From: Candidatus Tepidiaquacellales bacterium UBA2330
GTDB lineage: Bacteria; Bacteroidota; Ignavibacteria; Tepidaquicellales; Tepidaquicellaceae
Direction of reading: 5' to 3'
Assembly (NCBI GenBank): GCA_002344965.1
Contig: DDUU01000045.1
Coordinates: forward strand, 1-64,000
DNA length: 64,000 bases
Below the pieces are notes generated by a model. It saw nothing but the letters and a program-made list of their open reading frames with translations. It searched no databases and was not told where the DNA came from. Positions 1 through 9,600 of this stretch are shown here, piece by piece; position 1 is the first letter of the stretch; every line of letters begins with the position of its first letter. Both the position numbers and the translations under genes were made by a program.

Positions 1-82
1 GAATACTGTTTTCACACAGGCTCCGGGGTTTGGGAAGGAGGATAAATGCCGGCAAAACTGTTAACATAAATTATTAAAAATC
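1..82. other. Window edge, no gene seen
   Basis: No open reading frame or RNA that I can support lies in this edge stretch. A GGGAAGGAGGATAAATG string near base 34 resembles a ribosome site plus start codon, but the frame it opens closes after a few codons, so I do not call a gene. Confidence 0.4.
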
Positions 83-119
83 AAAAACCCTGACAAACGC
101 AATGTTTATCAGGGTTTTT
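83..119 (-). terminator. Rho-independent terminator, bidirectional
   Basis: An 11-bp perfect stem (AAAAACCCTGA at 83-93 with its complement at 109-119), extended inward by an AAAC/GTTT pairing, gives a strong hairpin with T-runs on both strands. It lies directly behind the tRNA-Thr gene on the minus strand and most likely ends the mltD/tRNA transcript. Confidence 0.8.
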
Positions 120-122
120 ATG

Positions 123-195
123 AGCTGGCAGAGGGACTTGAACCCCCGACCTGCTGATTACAAATCAGCTGCTCTACCAACTGAGCTATGCCAGC
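123..195 (-). tRNA. tRNA-Thr (anticodon UGU)
   Basis: On the minus strand a full cloverleaf can be folded. The acceptor stem is GCTGGCA with TGCCAGC, the D-arm contains AGCTCAGTTGGTAGAGC, the anticodon stem is CTGAT/ATCAG around loop TTTGTAA, and the T-arm reads GGGGGTTCAAGTCCC. Anticodon TGT decodes ACA and related Thr codons. The 3' CCA is not encoded, so it must be added after transcription. The gene lies 69 nt downstream of the transglycosylase gene on the same strand and is followed by a terminator, so it may be the last gene of that transcript. Confidence 0.95.
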
Positions 196-264
196 AATAT
201 TTTTGAACAGAGTGCAATATATGACTAATATATATTTCTTTCAATTCAGTTTACAGATTCAGTC

Positions 265-2745
265 TTATTGCTTTTTCTTTTTTCCGGAGCCGTCCGAAAG
301 TTTTAAAACCTGACCTGACATTATTTTATCACTCTTAAGATTATTCCATTTTTTAAGTTCGGAAATAGAAACACCGAACTCAGAAGCAATAGATGCCAGT
401 GTCTCTCCGCTTTTTACTTTGTGTGTTGTCTTACCGGTGCTTTTCTTTCCTGAGTTCGTATTTCCTTCCGTCTGACCGGAGGTCACTTTTAATTTCTGTC
501 CTTTTACAATTACATCGGAATCAAGATCATTTATATCCTTTAATTCGGATAAAGACATACCGTATTTATCTGCTATCATAGTCAGATTCTCACCTGTAGA
601 AACCGTATGAACAGAAGTCTTTGATGCGGAAGAGTTACTGCCGGACAGTCTAAGCTTCTGACCGACAAGTATTTTATCAGACTCAAGCCCGTTGAGTTCC
701 ATTATTTCATTGACAGTCAATCCGTTCTCATCCGCAATGGAAGACAGATTATCTCCTTCGGAAACTGTGTATATTACTGTATTTCCTTTGGCAGTAGTTT
801 TCTTCTTTTCCTTTACCGTTTTGGTTTTATTCTCCGGGGCTTTTACTGTTTCAGTATAGCTTTCTTCTGAATATTCAGTTTCTTCTCTGGTAACGGATCC
901 GGTGTTAGTATTCTCTGTTGTTTTATTATCGCCGGTATTAACTTCTGTGTCATTATTTTTTTCCGGGACAGTTTCATTACCGGGTTTATTTGAATTCAAA
1001 AAGCTGTCACTATTATTATCAGATGAAGTTTTATTTTCACCTGACTGTTCATTTTTTTCTTCAGAATTTTTTATAGCATTATCCTCACCGGTATTGGTCA
1101 ATGTATATTCATCAATCGCTTTTCTCTTGCCGTCATTTGTTTTGACAATGTCAGCGCCTTTGATATTATTTAAACCATGAAGAAGATTATATTTTTCTTC
1201 GGTAAGATAAATATCCAGCGGCTGCTGATGTTTGATAGGTTCGCCGTAATTCAGATTATTCCAAATCCTTATCTCAACCGGTCTGACGGAATAGAAAACA
1301 GCAATAGCCGATAGCGCGTCTTTTTTCTTGAAATTATAAGTAACTTTTTTTCTGCCGTTTTTGCTTGCAATGGACTTCGGATCGCCCGGTTCATAACCGT
1401 TGACCTTATAATAAGTAAGGTTTATGCTTGACCGGTAACCGCCCGCTTCATCTCCTGCAAAAACCGGTTCTTTGCTTCCGCTTTTATCTATTCCTGTAGC
1501 TTTATTGTAATTTGCAAGAAATTTTTCATAAGTTTTATGCGGAATTCTAAGCTGATAATAATCTTCATAATCAGGGACCATATCCTGAGTCAGTTCGGAA
1601 TTTAATTCGCGAATTGTTTCAATATCGGATTCACATAGATCAGCAACCTGCTGTAAAGTCATTGGAGCGTTTACATTTACTCTGTCAAAAGAAATCGGCT
1701 TGCCGTATTCCACATCACGGAATCCGAAACCTTCAGGATCTCTGAATACATAAGAAAGAGCAAGAATGGAAGGTACATAATTTTTGGTTTCACCTGGCAG
1801 GAATCCGCGTAAAGTCCAGAAGTCTCTGGAGCCGCTTCTTTTAATAGCGCTGTTGACTCTGCCGGGTCCGGCGTTATAAGCTGCAAAAGCAAGATACCAG
1901 TCGCCGAATGTTCTGTAAAGATCCTTAAGATGTCTGGCTGCAGCGTCAGTGGATTTTTCCATATCCATTCTGTCATCTCTGTATTCATCCTGTCCTAAAC
2001 CGTAAGCGTAACCGGTCGCCGGCATAAACTGCCAGAGGCCGACAGCGCCGGCGTGAGACATTATCTGCGGAGCAAGACCTGATTCCTGAACAGATAAATA
2101 AATCAATTCCTCCGGAGCTTTATTGTATTTCAGAATCTTTCTCATCAGCGGAAAATATTTTCCTGATCTGTAAAGTGTTTTATCAATAAAACTTTTTCCC
2201 CTGTCAGTGTTTGTAAAAAATTCAATATATCCGTCCACGGCTGCATTTCTGTCAAGCGGAATATCACTGCCGTCAGGCAATTCCTCCCTGTCGCCGCTTA
2301 CTTCTTCAATCTTCTGATACTTAACATCAAACTGTTCTGCAAAATCAAATACAAGACTTCCGCTGCTGATCTCACTCTGCGTTGAGATGTAATCCTGCAC
2401 TATGCTTACGGCAAGTTCATTATAATCCTGTTTCCAGGTATAATTACCGGGTTCATTTAAAATTTTGGAGTCGATCTTACTTAATTGTTTTAATGCATTT
2501 TCAAAAGATTCTGCTGCGTTTTTAGTGTCGGAATTTTCATTATAACTTAAAGCCTGGTTGTAAATACCAAATGATTTTTGAAGCTGAGAATAAAATTCAA
2601 GCGAATCCAGTTCTCTCTGAGACTGAACTTCCTCCTCTTCCGATGAAGAGCACCCTGACATATAAACAGAAATAAATAAAAGTATTAAAAGAAGTGAAGT
2701 TAAATATGAGAATTTTGAAATGTAGTTTGTATTTTTGTTTTGCAT
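265..2745 (-). CDS. mltD: Membrane-bound lytic murein transglycosylase D with LysM repeats
   Basis: This 826-residue lipoprotein cleaves the glycan strand of peptidoglycan at the outer-membrane face of the periplasm. The N-terminus has a hydrophobic signal (residues 14-29) and a lipobox ending at Cys32. An SLT goose-type domain covers about residues 190-330: the ESG motif gives catalytic Glu221, followed by GAVGLWQFMPAT and the AYNAGPGRV loop. After it comes one LysM-like segment near residue 360, a second near 470, a Ser/Thr/Asn/Glu-rich linker (about 550-650), then three clear C-terminal LysM domains that bind peptidoglycan. The start ATG is the first in frame. MltD proteins are usually shorter (about 450 residues); the long linker accounts for much of the extra length. 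The next gene on the strand is tRNA-Thr. Confidence 0.92.
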   Translation of the reverse strand: MQNKNTNYISKFSYLTSLLLILLFISVYMSGCSSSEEEEVQSQRELDSLEFYSQLQKSFGIYNQALSYNENSDTKNAAESFENALKQLSKIDSKILNEPGNYTWKQDYNELAVSIVQDYISTQSEISSGSLVFDFAEQFDVKYQKIEEVSGDREELPDGSDIPLDRNAAVDGYIEFFTNTDRGKSFIDKTLYRSGKYFPLMRKILKYNKAPEELIYLSVQESGLAPQIMSHAGAVGLWQFMPATGYAYGLGQDEYRDDRMDMEKSTDAAARHLKDLYRTFGDWYLAFAAYNAGPGRVNSAIKRSGSRDFWTLRGFLPGETKNYVPSILALSYVFRDPEGFGFRDVEYGKPISFDRVNVNAPMTLQQVADLCESDIETIRELNSELTQDMVPDYEDYYQLRIPHKTYEKFLANYNKATGIDKSGSKEPVFAGDEAGGYRSSINLTYYKVNGYEPGDPKSIASKNGRKKVTYNFKKKDALSAIAVFYSVRPVEIRIWNNLNYGEPIKHQQPLDIYLTEEKYNLLHGLNNIKGADIVKTNDGKRKAIDEYTLTNTGEDNAIKNSEEKNEQSGENKTSSDNNSDSFLNSNKPGNETVPEKNNDTEVNTGDNKTTENTNTGSVTREETEYSEESYTETVKAPENKTKTVKEKKKTTAKGNTVIYTVSEGDNLSSIADENGLTVNEIMELNGLESDKILVGQKLRLSGSNSSASKTSVHTVSTGENLTMIADKYGMSLSELKDINDLDSDVIVKGQKLKVTSGQTEGNTNSGKKSTGKTTHKVKSGETLASIASEFGVSISELKKWNNLKSDKIMSGQVLKLSDGSGKKKKQ

Positions 2746-2953
2746 GTTCTTAATATTTAAATTTCATAAAAATAGATACATTAGAAATTTATTGTAAAGT
2801 TAAATTTGAACCGGATTATAAAATAAATAAAGTATTTTTAAATTTCAGTATAAACTTTAAATTTAAAAATATCCTATGTAAGTTCAGTATAAAGTAGAGT
2901 AATTCAAGTAAATTCAAAATTGTTAAAAAAATTCCTTAAATAGCCAATAAGTA
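2746..2953. other. Divergent intergenic region
   Basis: This 208-bp AT-rich gap separates the divergent mltD and pseudouridine synthase genes and must hold both promoters. TAAATTTG at 2801-2808 matches the Bacteroidota -7 box on the plus strand, but it has no clear -33 partner and would give a leader of about 140 nt, so I treat it as weak. Confidence 0.3.
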
Positions 2954-3940
2954 TTGGAAAAAAATTATTCATTTACCGTACCTGAAGTCAGAACGAAGCA
3001 GAGAATAGACAAGTATATTTCAAATTTTATAGAGAACGCTTCCCGCACAAAGGTGAAAAAAGCTATTGATCTGGGGTTTGTCACGGTAAACGGTGAGCCT
3101 GTAAAATCCAATTATATCGTAAAACCCGAAGATGAAATTGATATTGAGCTTGATTATCCGGATAAGCAGGATATACTTCCGGAAGACATTCCGCTGAATA
3201 TAGTATTTGAAGATGAATATCTGATGATAATTAACAAGCCGCCCGGAATGGTAGTGCATCCTGCATATAAAAATTATTCCGGTACGCTGGTAAATGCAAT
3301 ACTTCATTATGCCGAAAAGACCAAAGGCAGTCTTTCTAATCTGAACGGATTTGAAAGAGCGGGTATTGTTCACAGACTTGATAAAGATACATCGGGACTG
3401 ATTGTGATAGCGAAAGATGAAGTTACGCACAGAAAATTGTCAGAGCAATTTTTTCATCATACGATCGAAAGAGAATACAATGCGATAATATGGGGAAAGC
3501 TGAAAAAGAAGAAAGGGGAGATATCAAACCGGCTCGGCAGGGATAAGAAGGACAGAAAAAAAGTTACTGTACTTAAAGGTGATGATAATTCAGGTAAAAC
3601 TGCTGTTACATTATATGAAGTTCTGGAAGAGTATGATTTCCTTTCACTGATAAAGCTGAAACTCAAGACAGGCAGGACACATCAGATAAGAGTTCATATG
3701 TCTGACATGGCTCATCCCGTGTTCGGAGACGAAACATACGGAGGCAGGGAGCCGCATTCGGTTAATCTTACTTCAAATCTGAAATCAAGAATTAAGAACC
3801 TTTTGGAGAAAATTGACAGACAGGCGCTGCATGCAAGAGTGCTGGGATTTACACATCCCGTTACTAATGAGAAAATGAGATTTGAATCAGAACTTCCTGA
3901 TGATATGAAAAAAATTTTAACAGAAGTAAATAAGGTTTAA
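2954..3940 (+). CDS. rluD: RluA/RluD family 23S rRNA pseudouridine synthase
   Basis: This 328-residue cytoplasmic enzyme isomerises uridines to pseudouridine in large-subunit rRNA. An S4 RNA-binding domain fills about residues 13-70 (RIDKYISNFIENASRTKVKK). The catalytic domain follows, with the family motif HRLDKDTSG, where Asp143 is the catalytic aspartate. Further on is a typical GRTHQIRVH motif. The start is TTG: an in-frame TAA lies only two codons upstream (2948-2950), so no ATG is possible. RluD is the closest match among the RluA-type enzymes because of the S4 domain, though RluC-like specificity cannot be excluded by eye. Confidence 0.9.
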   Translation: MEKNYSFTVPEVRTKQRIDKYISNFIENASRTKVKKAIDLGFVTVNGEPVKSNYIVKPEDEIDIELDYPDKQDILPEDIPLNIVFEDEYLMIINKPPGMVVHPAYKNYSGTLVNAILHYAEKTKGSLSNLNGFERAGIVHRLDKDTSGLIVIAKDEVTHRKLSEQFFHHTIEREYNAIIWGKLKKKKGEISNRLGRDKKDRKKVTVLKGDDNSGKTAVTLYEVLEEYDFLSLIKLKLKTGRTHQIRVHMSDMAHPVFGDETYGGREPHSVNLTSNLKSRIKNLLEKIDRQALHARVLGFTHPVTNEKMRFESELPDDMKKILTEVNKV

Positions 3941-3950
3941 GAAATACATT

Positions 3951-4562
3951 TTACTTTTTCTCATCTTTAATACTTTTCTTTTCTTCCTTCAGTCTTTCTT
4001 TATCTGTTTTATCATCTTCTTTTTCCGCGTCATCATGATCTTCAAGTTCATGTTCGGATTCAGTATCACCGGACTTAACGTTTACATTACTTCCGGCGGA
4101 AGATTCCCACGGAAGCTTATCTTCTCTGATTTCAGGATGATGAATCTTCCCGCCGAGATTAGCGGTGTAAGCCATCATACCGTTGACAATAAACAGGAGT
4201 GCGAGCATTAGATAAGCAAATGAGTCAGGCAGGACTTTTGGTTTTTTGAATAGGAACAAAGATAATAGCGCAACAGCTCCGGTAACATTCATTGCAATAA
4301 AACTGTATAATGCGAATTCTTCATGCGGTTCAATAAATTCTTCATCCACATCTTCATAATTTCCTTCTATCATTCCCTCAGCGTCACCGCCGGAAATGTA
4401 AACGGGAATTGTAAGCAAAGAAGTAAGTAAAACAACAAGCATACAGACTTTTTTTATATCATCGCTTTTTTTCAAAATACCAATTATTAAAATAAAAATT
4501 GCGAACATAGAACCGATAACGGGAATGTGATTAAGCACGAGGTGAAGATGAGCTGCATTCAT
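3951..4562 (-). CDS. Four-helix membrane protein, DUF2231-like
   Basis: This 203-residue protein has four predicted membrane segments at about residues 13-30, 39-56, 84-104 and 112-132. Its N-terminus HLHLVLNHIPVIG resembles the opening of DUF2231-type membrane proteins, which may carry metal or haem ligands. The last 50 residues form a very charged Glu/Asp/Lys tail after a His-rich loop (GGKIHHPEIRED). It converges with the rluD-like gene, ten bases from its end. An AAAGGAG string lies about 12 nt before the start, too far for a good ribosome site. The function is unknown; the family assignment is tentative. Confidence 0.65.
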   Translation of the reverse strand: MNAAHLHLVLNHIPVIGSMFAIFILIIGILKKSDDIKKVCMLVVLLTSLLTIPVYISGGDAEGMIEGNYEDVDEEFIEPHEEFALYSFIAMNVTGAVALLSLFLFKKPKVLPDSFAYLMLALLFIVNGMMAYTANLGGKIHHPEIREDKLPWESSAGSNVNVKSGDTESEHELEDHDDAEKEDDKTDKERLKEEKKSIKDEKK

Positions 4563-4931
4563 AATGCGTGTTTACTCCTTTTGAATTATGTGAATAAGTT
4601 AATTAAATATAATTTTGATTTAAATGAATCAAAAATTCTTTGCAAAGTTAACTTTAAGAAAAGTGAGATTGAAATGTTAAATTTTTTTAAATGTAGAATT
4701 CAAAAAGAAGTTAAATTACAAAACATGTTCACAATCTCAGTATTAGATACGGCAGCAATTAGGATCGGCAGAATCATAATAAATTTAAAAATTTCATACA
4801 TTGTATGCATAACATATTTAATCTCCGGATTGGGTTTGCTGCAGATTTGTATCAGAAGAATTATAAAGAGAAAAGAAAAAATTTCAGAAATTGGAATTTT
4901 AATTGAATAAAGTCTTTTATATAAATTTTCG
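4563..4931. other. Long AT-rich gap, left part
   Basis: This stretch carries an open frame of 127 codons from 4527 that overlaps the start of the neighbouring minus-strand gene. Its product has no recognisable domain and a composition typical of AT-rich noncoding DNA, so I do not call it. It should hold the promoter of the membrane protein gene on the minus strand. Confidence 0.4.
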
Positions 4932-5309
4932 ATTCTGAATTTTCATTATCGGTAATTGATTCATCTGTCAAAAACGTTTAGTTTTAATATTAAAGTTGAA
5001 TCGCATTTACAGTACTTACTTTTGACAGATCAAAAGAGAGTACCAAAGAAAAATCTCCGCTAATGAAATATTGCCGGAATTAATTTTCCCAATTGCTAAA
5101 AAATTTCCAACTCAAAATTTGTTTCGCAAATTTCTCAAGCAGGGAAATTTTACTGACGCAATTGCTCATGAATTCTTTAGGCAATTTTTCAAAGGCGGGT
5201 CTTCTAAACAGATTGATAATACTGCAATAATAATATAAGTTTGACGAAAATTTTCTTATTTAAAAATTTTCTGGACAGCAAAGCAATTGATGAATCAATC
5301 ATTCAGAAT
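4932..5309. repeat. Nested inverted-repeat element, possibly MITE-like
   Basis: Two collinear inverted repeats bound this 378-bp segment. ATTCTGAAT at 4932-4940 matches ATTCAGAAT at 5301-5309, and ATTGATTCATC at 4955-4965 matches GATGAATCAAT at 5289-5299. The similarity may run further out (CTTTTATATAA near 4914 against TTATATAAAG near 5328). Inside are more perfect inverted repeats: ATCTGTCAAAA at 4963-4973 with 5020-5030, and AAAATTTCC at 5100-5108 with 5143-5151. No transposase is present. The arrangement suggests a small non-autonomous element or a large folded RNA. AT-richness makes some chance pairing likely, so confidence is moderate. Confidence 0.5.
5071..5238 (+). CDS. Possible small ORF or gene remnant inside the inverted-repeat element
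   Basis: A stop-free frame runs from 5026 to the TAA at 5236-5238. It has no ATG; a TTG at 5071 would give 55 residues, with the stretch TDAIAHEFFRQFFKGG near its end. TTG starts are common in this window, so translation is possible, but the frame has no recognised family and overlaps the internal inverted repeats of the element. It could equally be a decayed fragment or chance. Confidence 0.2.
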   Translation: MPELIFPIAKKFPTQNLFRKFLKQGNFTDAIAHEFFRQFFKGGSSKQIDNTAIII

Positions 5310-5367
5310 ATTACATTTAAATTAATTATATAAAGAAGTATAATTACAAAAATCTTACAATATTTCC

Positions 5368-6447
5368 TTGAGTAAAAAAATCAAATACATTTTAATCAGT
5401 TTTATATTAGTTGTCATTGCGGCGGCATTTCTGCTGCCTAAGCTACTGTCCGGCAGCAAGACTGATAATGTGCAGAAATCAGGTCCGGATTCAAAGAACA
5501 TGCCTCTTCCGGCAAACGGTTTTGTCGTAAATGCCGAAGAGCTTGATAACTCAATAAGAGTATCAGGTTCTATTGTAGCTAATGAGGAAGTGGAATTGCG
5601 CAGCGAGCTTTCAAAAAAAATATCTGGAATATATTTTAAAGAAGGCACATATGTTCCCAAAGGCAAGCTGCTGTTTAAACTTGATGATTCTGATCTTCAG
5701 GCGCAGATGAATAAACTCATTATACAGTCAGAGCTGACAGAAATAAAACTAAACAGGACAAAAGAATTGTTTGAAAAGAATCTTTCGACAAGGGAAGAAT
5801 ATGATGTTATTCAGAATGAGTTTGATGCAATAAATGCAGAGCTGGAGATACTGGAAATTCAAATCGACAAAACAAACATCAGAGCACCTTTTTCCGGAAT
5901 AATAGGATTCAGAAATGTAAGCAACGGAAGTTATGTCACTCCTAATATTGTATTAGCGAGCATACAGGATATCGGAAAAGTAAAACTGGATTTTTCAGTT
6001 CCGGAGAAATATATAACTGCATTCAGAAAAGGTGAAACTATTTCTTTTACTGTAGAAGGATTAAGTGATGAATTTAAAGGACTCATAACGGCATTCGAAC
6101 CGACTCTTGACGGCAGCACAAGATCACTGACAGTCAGAGCGGTCAGTCAGAATCCCGGAAGGAAATTAATCCCGGGCACTTTTGCAAATGTGAATCTGAA
6201 TCTCATCAGCGTTAAAGATGCAATATTAATACCGACGCAGGCGCTTATACCAAAGCTAAAAGGTCATGATGTATTTGTTATAAAAAACGGAAAAGCAAAA
6301 CTGATTGATGTATCTGCAGGAATGAGGACAGAATCAAAAGTTCAGATAGTATCCGGTCTTAATCCCGGAGATACAATACTTACTACAAACATTCTCAGAT
6401 TAAAAGACGGTTCACCAGTAATCATAGATAAAATGTATTCTGAGTAA
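5368..6447 (+). CDS. RND efflux periplasmic adaptor (HlyD/AcrA family)
   Basis: This 359-residue membrane-fusion protein bridges an inner-membrane RND pump and an outer-membrane channel. One N-terminal membrane anchor covers about residues 6-22. Then come the split lipoyl domain (VSGSIVANEEVELRSE and INIRAPFSG-type halves; the sequence here reads TNIRAPFSGIIGFRNV), an alpha-helical hairpin between them (about residues 110-165), a beta-barrel domain (KLDFSVPEKYI), and the membrane-proximal region. The start is TTG at 5368. The pump gene follows 29 bp downstream, forming an operon. No TolC-like channel gene lies in the window. Confidence 0.9.
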   Translation: MSKKIKYILISFILVVIAAAFLLPKLLSGSKTDNVQKSGPDSKNMPLPANGFVVNAEELDNSIRVSGSIVANEEVELRSELSKKISGIYFKEGTYVPKGKLLFKLDDSDLQAQMNKLIIQSELTEIKLNRTKELFEKNLSTREEYDVIQNEFDAINAELEILEIQIDKTNIRAPFSGIIGFRNVSNGSYVTPNIVLASIQDIGKVKLDFSVPEKYITAFRKGETISFTVEGLSDEFKGLITAFEPTLDGSTRSLTVRAVSQNPGRKLIPGTFANVNLNLISVKDAILIPTQALIPKLKGHDVFVIKNGKAKLIDVSAGMRTESKVQIVSGLNPGDTILTTNILRLKDGSPVIIDKMYSE

Positions 6448-6476
6448 ACCAGTTAAAAATTTTTAACTTATATTAA

Positions 6477-9400
6477 ATGTCTTTATCAAATACTTCAATA
6501 AACCGGCCGGTACTTGCAATAGTAATGTCGCTTATTATTGTAATATTCGGACTTGTTTCATTATTTTATCTGGAAGTACGGGAATATCCGAGCGTTGACC
6601 CTCCGATAGTAAATGTAACGACAATATATCCCGGCGCTAATTCTGATGTTATAGAATCGCAGATCACCGAACCTCTGGAGCAGTCGCTTAACGGAATTGA
6701 AGGAATAAAGACATTAACTTCCGAAAGCCGCGAGCAGTCGAGCAGGATAACGCTTGAGTTTGAATTAAGCAGAAATCTTGAAGATGCTGCAAATGACGTG
6801 AGAGACAGGGTATCCAGAGCGCAGAGAAATTTACCTGGTGATATTGACAATCCTATAGTTCAGAAAGCTGATGCAGATGCTACTCCGATAATTTTTATGT
6901 TTCTGACGAGCGATACCAAAAACATTCTCGAAGTAAGTGATTATGCAACTAATGTAATCAAAGAAAGAATTCAAACTATTGAAGGAGTCAGCGGAGTAAA
7001 TATATTCGGAGAGAAAAAATATTCAATGAGATTATGGCTTGACCCGCAAAGATTAGCTGCTTATAAACTCACGCCGCTTGATATACAAACAGCGCTCGAA
7101 AGAGAAAATGTAGAACTGCCTTCAGGAAGAGTCGAAGGAGACAATACTGAATTGTCTATAAGAACACTTGGCAGACTTAAGGATATAAATGAATTTAACG
7201 AGCTTGTGATATTTCAGGACGGCAGTAAAGCAATTAAACTGAAAGATGTGGGATATGCAGTATTAGGAGCGGAAAACGAGCGGACAGCCGTGAAAAAAGG
7301 CGGAATCAACGGAATAGGAATTTCAGTAACTGCAATACCTGGTGCAAATATAATTTCCATATCTGACGAATTTAATAAGAGATTTGAAATATTAAAGAAA
7401 GAAATCCCGCCGGAGTTTGCTCTTGAAGTAGGTTTTGATTTTTCCACATTTGTAAGGTCAACTATTAGTGAAGTTGAGGAAACAATTATTGTGGCGTTTA
7501 TTCTCGTATTGTTTGTGATTTTTATTTTTTTAAGGGACTGGAGATCCACTCTTGTGCCTGTTATTGCAATCCCGGTTTCAATCATATCCGGTTTTTTCAT
7601 AATGTATCTTGCAGGATTTTCAATTAATGTTTTAACGCTTGTAGCTATTATACTTGCAATAGGACTGGTGGTGGATGACGCTATAGTTGTGCTTGAAAAT
7701 ATTTATTCGAAAATTGAAGAAGGTATGAACCCGATTGTAGCGGCGCGAAAAGGTTCAAAGGAAATTTACTTTGCCGTAATTTCCACAACTGCATCTTTAG
7801 CGGCGGTATTTCTTCCCATACTTTTCCTTGACGGAATTACCGGAAGATTATTCAGAGAATTCGGAGTAGTAATCGCTTTCACTGTAATTGTCTCTTCATT
7901 TGTCGCTCTTACTCTTACGCCAATGCTCTCTTCACGAATTCTGAAGAAACACAACAAATCCAACCGTTTCTATAATGCTACTGAACCTTTCTTTTTATGG
8001 ATGACAGAAGTTTACAGGAAAATGCTTTTCGGTTTTATGAAAGTAAGATGGCTGGCTATTGTAATAATTCTTTTAATGGTAGGTTTAATTTATATTCTGA
8101 ACTCAAATTTACAGACAGAGCTCGCACCTCTTGAAGACAGATCAAATCTCCGGATACAAGCGCTTGGACCCGAAGGATCTACATTTGAATACACTGAAAA
8201 ATATCTGGACGAACTAACTCAGTATGTAATAGACTCAATACCCGAAGCTGAAAGTCCTATCACAATAATCGCACCGAGTTTTCAGTCACCCGGAGCTACA
8301 AATTCCGGAATAATTAATTTATATTTAAAACCTCCTGATGAAAGAAAAAGAACTCAGCAGGAAATTTTCAGAAGTCTCAGCAGAGATCTGAATACGTTTA
8401 CCGGTATCAGAGGATTTCCGACTCAGCCGCCTACAATCGGATCGAGATTCGGAAGACAGCCGCTGCAGTATGTAATACAGGCACCGAATTTTGACAAGCT
8501 TATGGAAGCTCTTCCTAAAGTTCTCGATGAAGCAAGAAAAAGTCCGAAACTTCAGTTTGTAGATGCAGATATTAAAGTCAATAAGCCGGAATTAGTGATC
8601 AGTATTGACAGAGAGAAAGCTTCTACTGTAGGCGTATCTATCAGGGACATTGCAAGAACTCTGCAGACGGCAATGGGCGGGCAGCAGATAAGTTACTTCG
8701 TTAAAAACGGAAAGCAGTATCAGGTGATCGCACAGCTTGACAGAAAATACAGAGATGACCCTTATGATCTGAATTATTTGTTTATCAGAAATTATAAAGG
8801 TGAACTTGTTCAGCTTGATAATCTTGTAAAAGTTGAGGAAAACATAAGTCCCACTACAAGACTGAGATACAACAGATATGTTTCTGCGACTATAAGCGGA
8901 GGACTGGCTCCGGGAGTTGCGCTTGGAGAGGCGATTGAAGAAATGGACAGAATTACAGACGGCATTCTTGAAAACACATTTACAACATCTCTGGCAGGTG
9001 AGTCAAAGGATTTTGCGGAGAGTTCTTCAAGTCTTCTTTTTACTTTTATATTCGCTTTGATACTGATTTATCTGGTTTTGTCAGCTCAGTTTGAAAGTTT
9101 TATAGATCCTTTTATAATACTCCTTACTGTGCCGCTTGCTCTTACCGGAGCGCTGATCTCTTTATGGCTTTTTGATATGACTCTGAATATTTTTTCCCAG
9201 ATCGGGATTATCATGCTTATCGGACTTGTAACAAAGAATGCAATACTTATAGTTGAGTTTGCAAATCAACGGAAGGAAACAGGTCTTAGTGTAATTGATG
9301 CAGTTAAAGACGCTGCAGTTGCAAGATTCAGACCGATAGTAATGACAAGTCTTACTACAATACTCGGAATATTACCAATAGCAGCCGGCGCCGGAGCGGG

Positions 9401-9581
9401 CAGCAGGACTTCACTTGGTATAGCAGTCGTAGGCGGATTATTGTTCGCTACCTTTCTGACGCTTTTTATTGTACCGGCTATGTATTCATTCTTGTCGAGA
9501 AAGCTGGCTGTTAAAACCGAAGAAGAGGAAATAATTACTGACGATTTAGATGATATTGATTTTGCAGAAATCAGGGACTGA
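6477..9581 (+). CDS. RND multidrug efflux pump, AcrB/MexB-type inner-membrane permease
   Basis: This 1034-residue protein is a proton-driven exporter of the hydrophobe/amphiphile family. It has the standard layout: TM1 at the N-terminus, a large periplasmic porter/docking region, TM2-6, a second periplasmic region and TM8-12. The paired aspartates of the proton relay in TM4 are Asp400 and Asp401 (GLVVDDAIVV). Length matches the family. The N-terminal tail lacks extra residues and the C-terminus is acidic (about the last 20 residues). It is cotranscribed with the adaptor upstream and probably with the sigma-like gene 19 bp downstream. Substrates cannot be told from sequence. Confidence 0.95.
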   Translation: MSLSNTSINRPVLAIVMSLIIVIFGLVSLFYLEVREYPSVDPPIVNVTTIYPGANSDVIESQITEPLEQSLNGIEGIKTLTSESREQSSRITLEFELSRNLEDAANDVRDRVSRAQRNLPGDIDNPIVQKADADATPIIFMFLTSDTKNILEVSDYATNVIKERIQTIEGVSGVNIFGEKKYSMRLWLDPQRLAAYKLTPLDIQTALERENVELPSGRVEGDNTELSIRTLGRLKDINEFNELVIFQDGSKAIKLKDVGYAVLGAENERTAVKKGGINGIGISVTAIPGANIISISDEFNKRFEILKKEIPPEFALEVGFDFSTFVRSTISEVEETIIVAFILVLFVIFIFLRDWRSTLVPVIAIPVSIISGFFIMYLAGFSINVLTLVAIILAIGLVVDDAIVVLENIYSKIEEGMNPIVAARKGSKEIYFAVISTTASLAAVFLPILFLDGITGRLFREFGVVIAFTVIVSSFVALTLTPMLSSRILKKHNKSNRFYNATEPFFLWMTEVYRKMLFGFMKVRWLAIVIILLMVGLIYILNSNLQTELAPLEDRSNLRIQALGPEGSTFEYTEKYLDELTQYVIDSIPEAESPITIIAPSFQSPGATNSGIINLYLKPPDERKRTQQEIFRSLSRDLNTFTGIRGFPTQPPTIGSRFGRQPLQYVIQAPNFDKLMEALPKVLDEARKSPKLQFVDADIKVNKPELVISIDREKASTVGVSIRDIARTLQTAMGGQQISYFVKNGKQYQVIAQLDRKYRDDPYDLNYLFIRNYKGELVQLDNLVKVEENISPTTRLRYNRYVSATISGGLAPGVALGEAIEEMDRITDGILENTFTTSLAGESKDFAESSSSLLFTFIFALILIYLVLSAQFESFIDPFIILLTVPLALTGALISLWLFDMTLNIFSQIGIIMLIGLVTKNAILIVEFANQRKETGLSVIDAVKDAAVARFRPIVMTSLTTILGILPIAAGAGAGSRTSLGIAVVGGLLFATFLTLFIVPAMYSFLSRKLAVKTEEEEIITDDLDDIDFAEIRD

Positions 9582-9600
9582 TTTTAATAACTAATTAATT

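Noticed and set aside
34..60. Ribosome site and start of a gene at the left edge
   Set aside because: The frame is only a few codons long.
1677..1988. 103-codon minus-strand frame inside mltD
   Set aside because: Out-of-frame shadow of the transglycosylase domain.
4527..4910. 127-codon plus-strand frame
   Set aside because: It overlaps the start of a well-supported minus-strand gene, has no domain and reads as AT-rich noncoding sequence.
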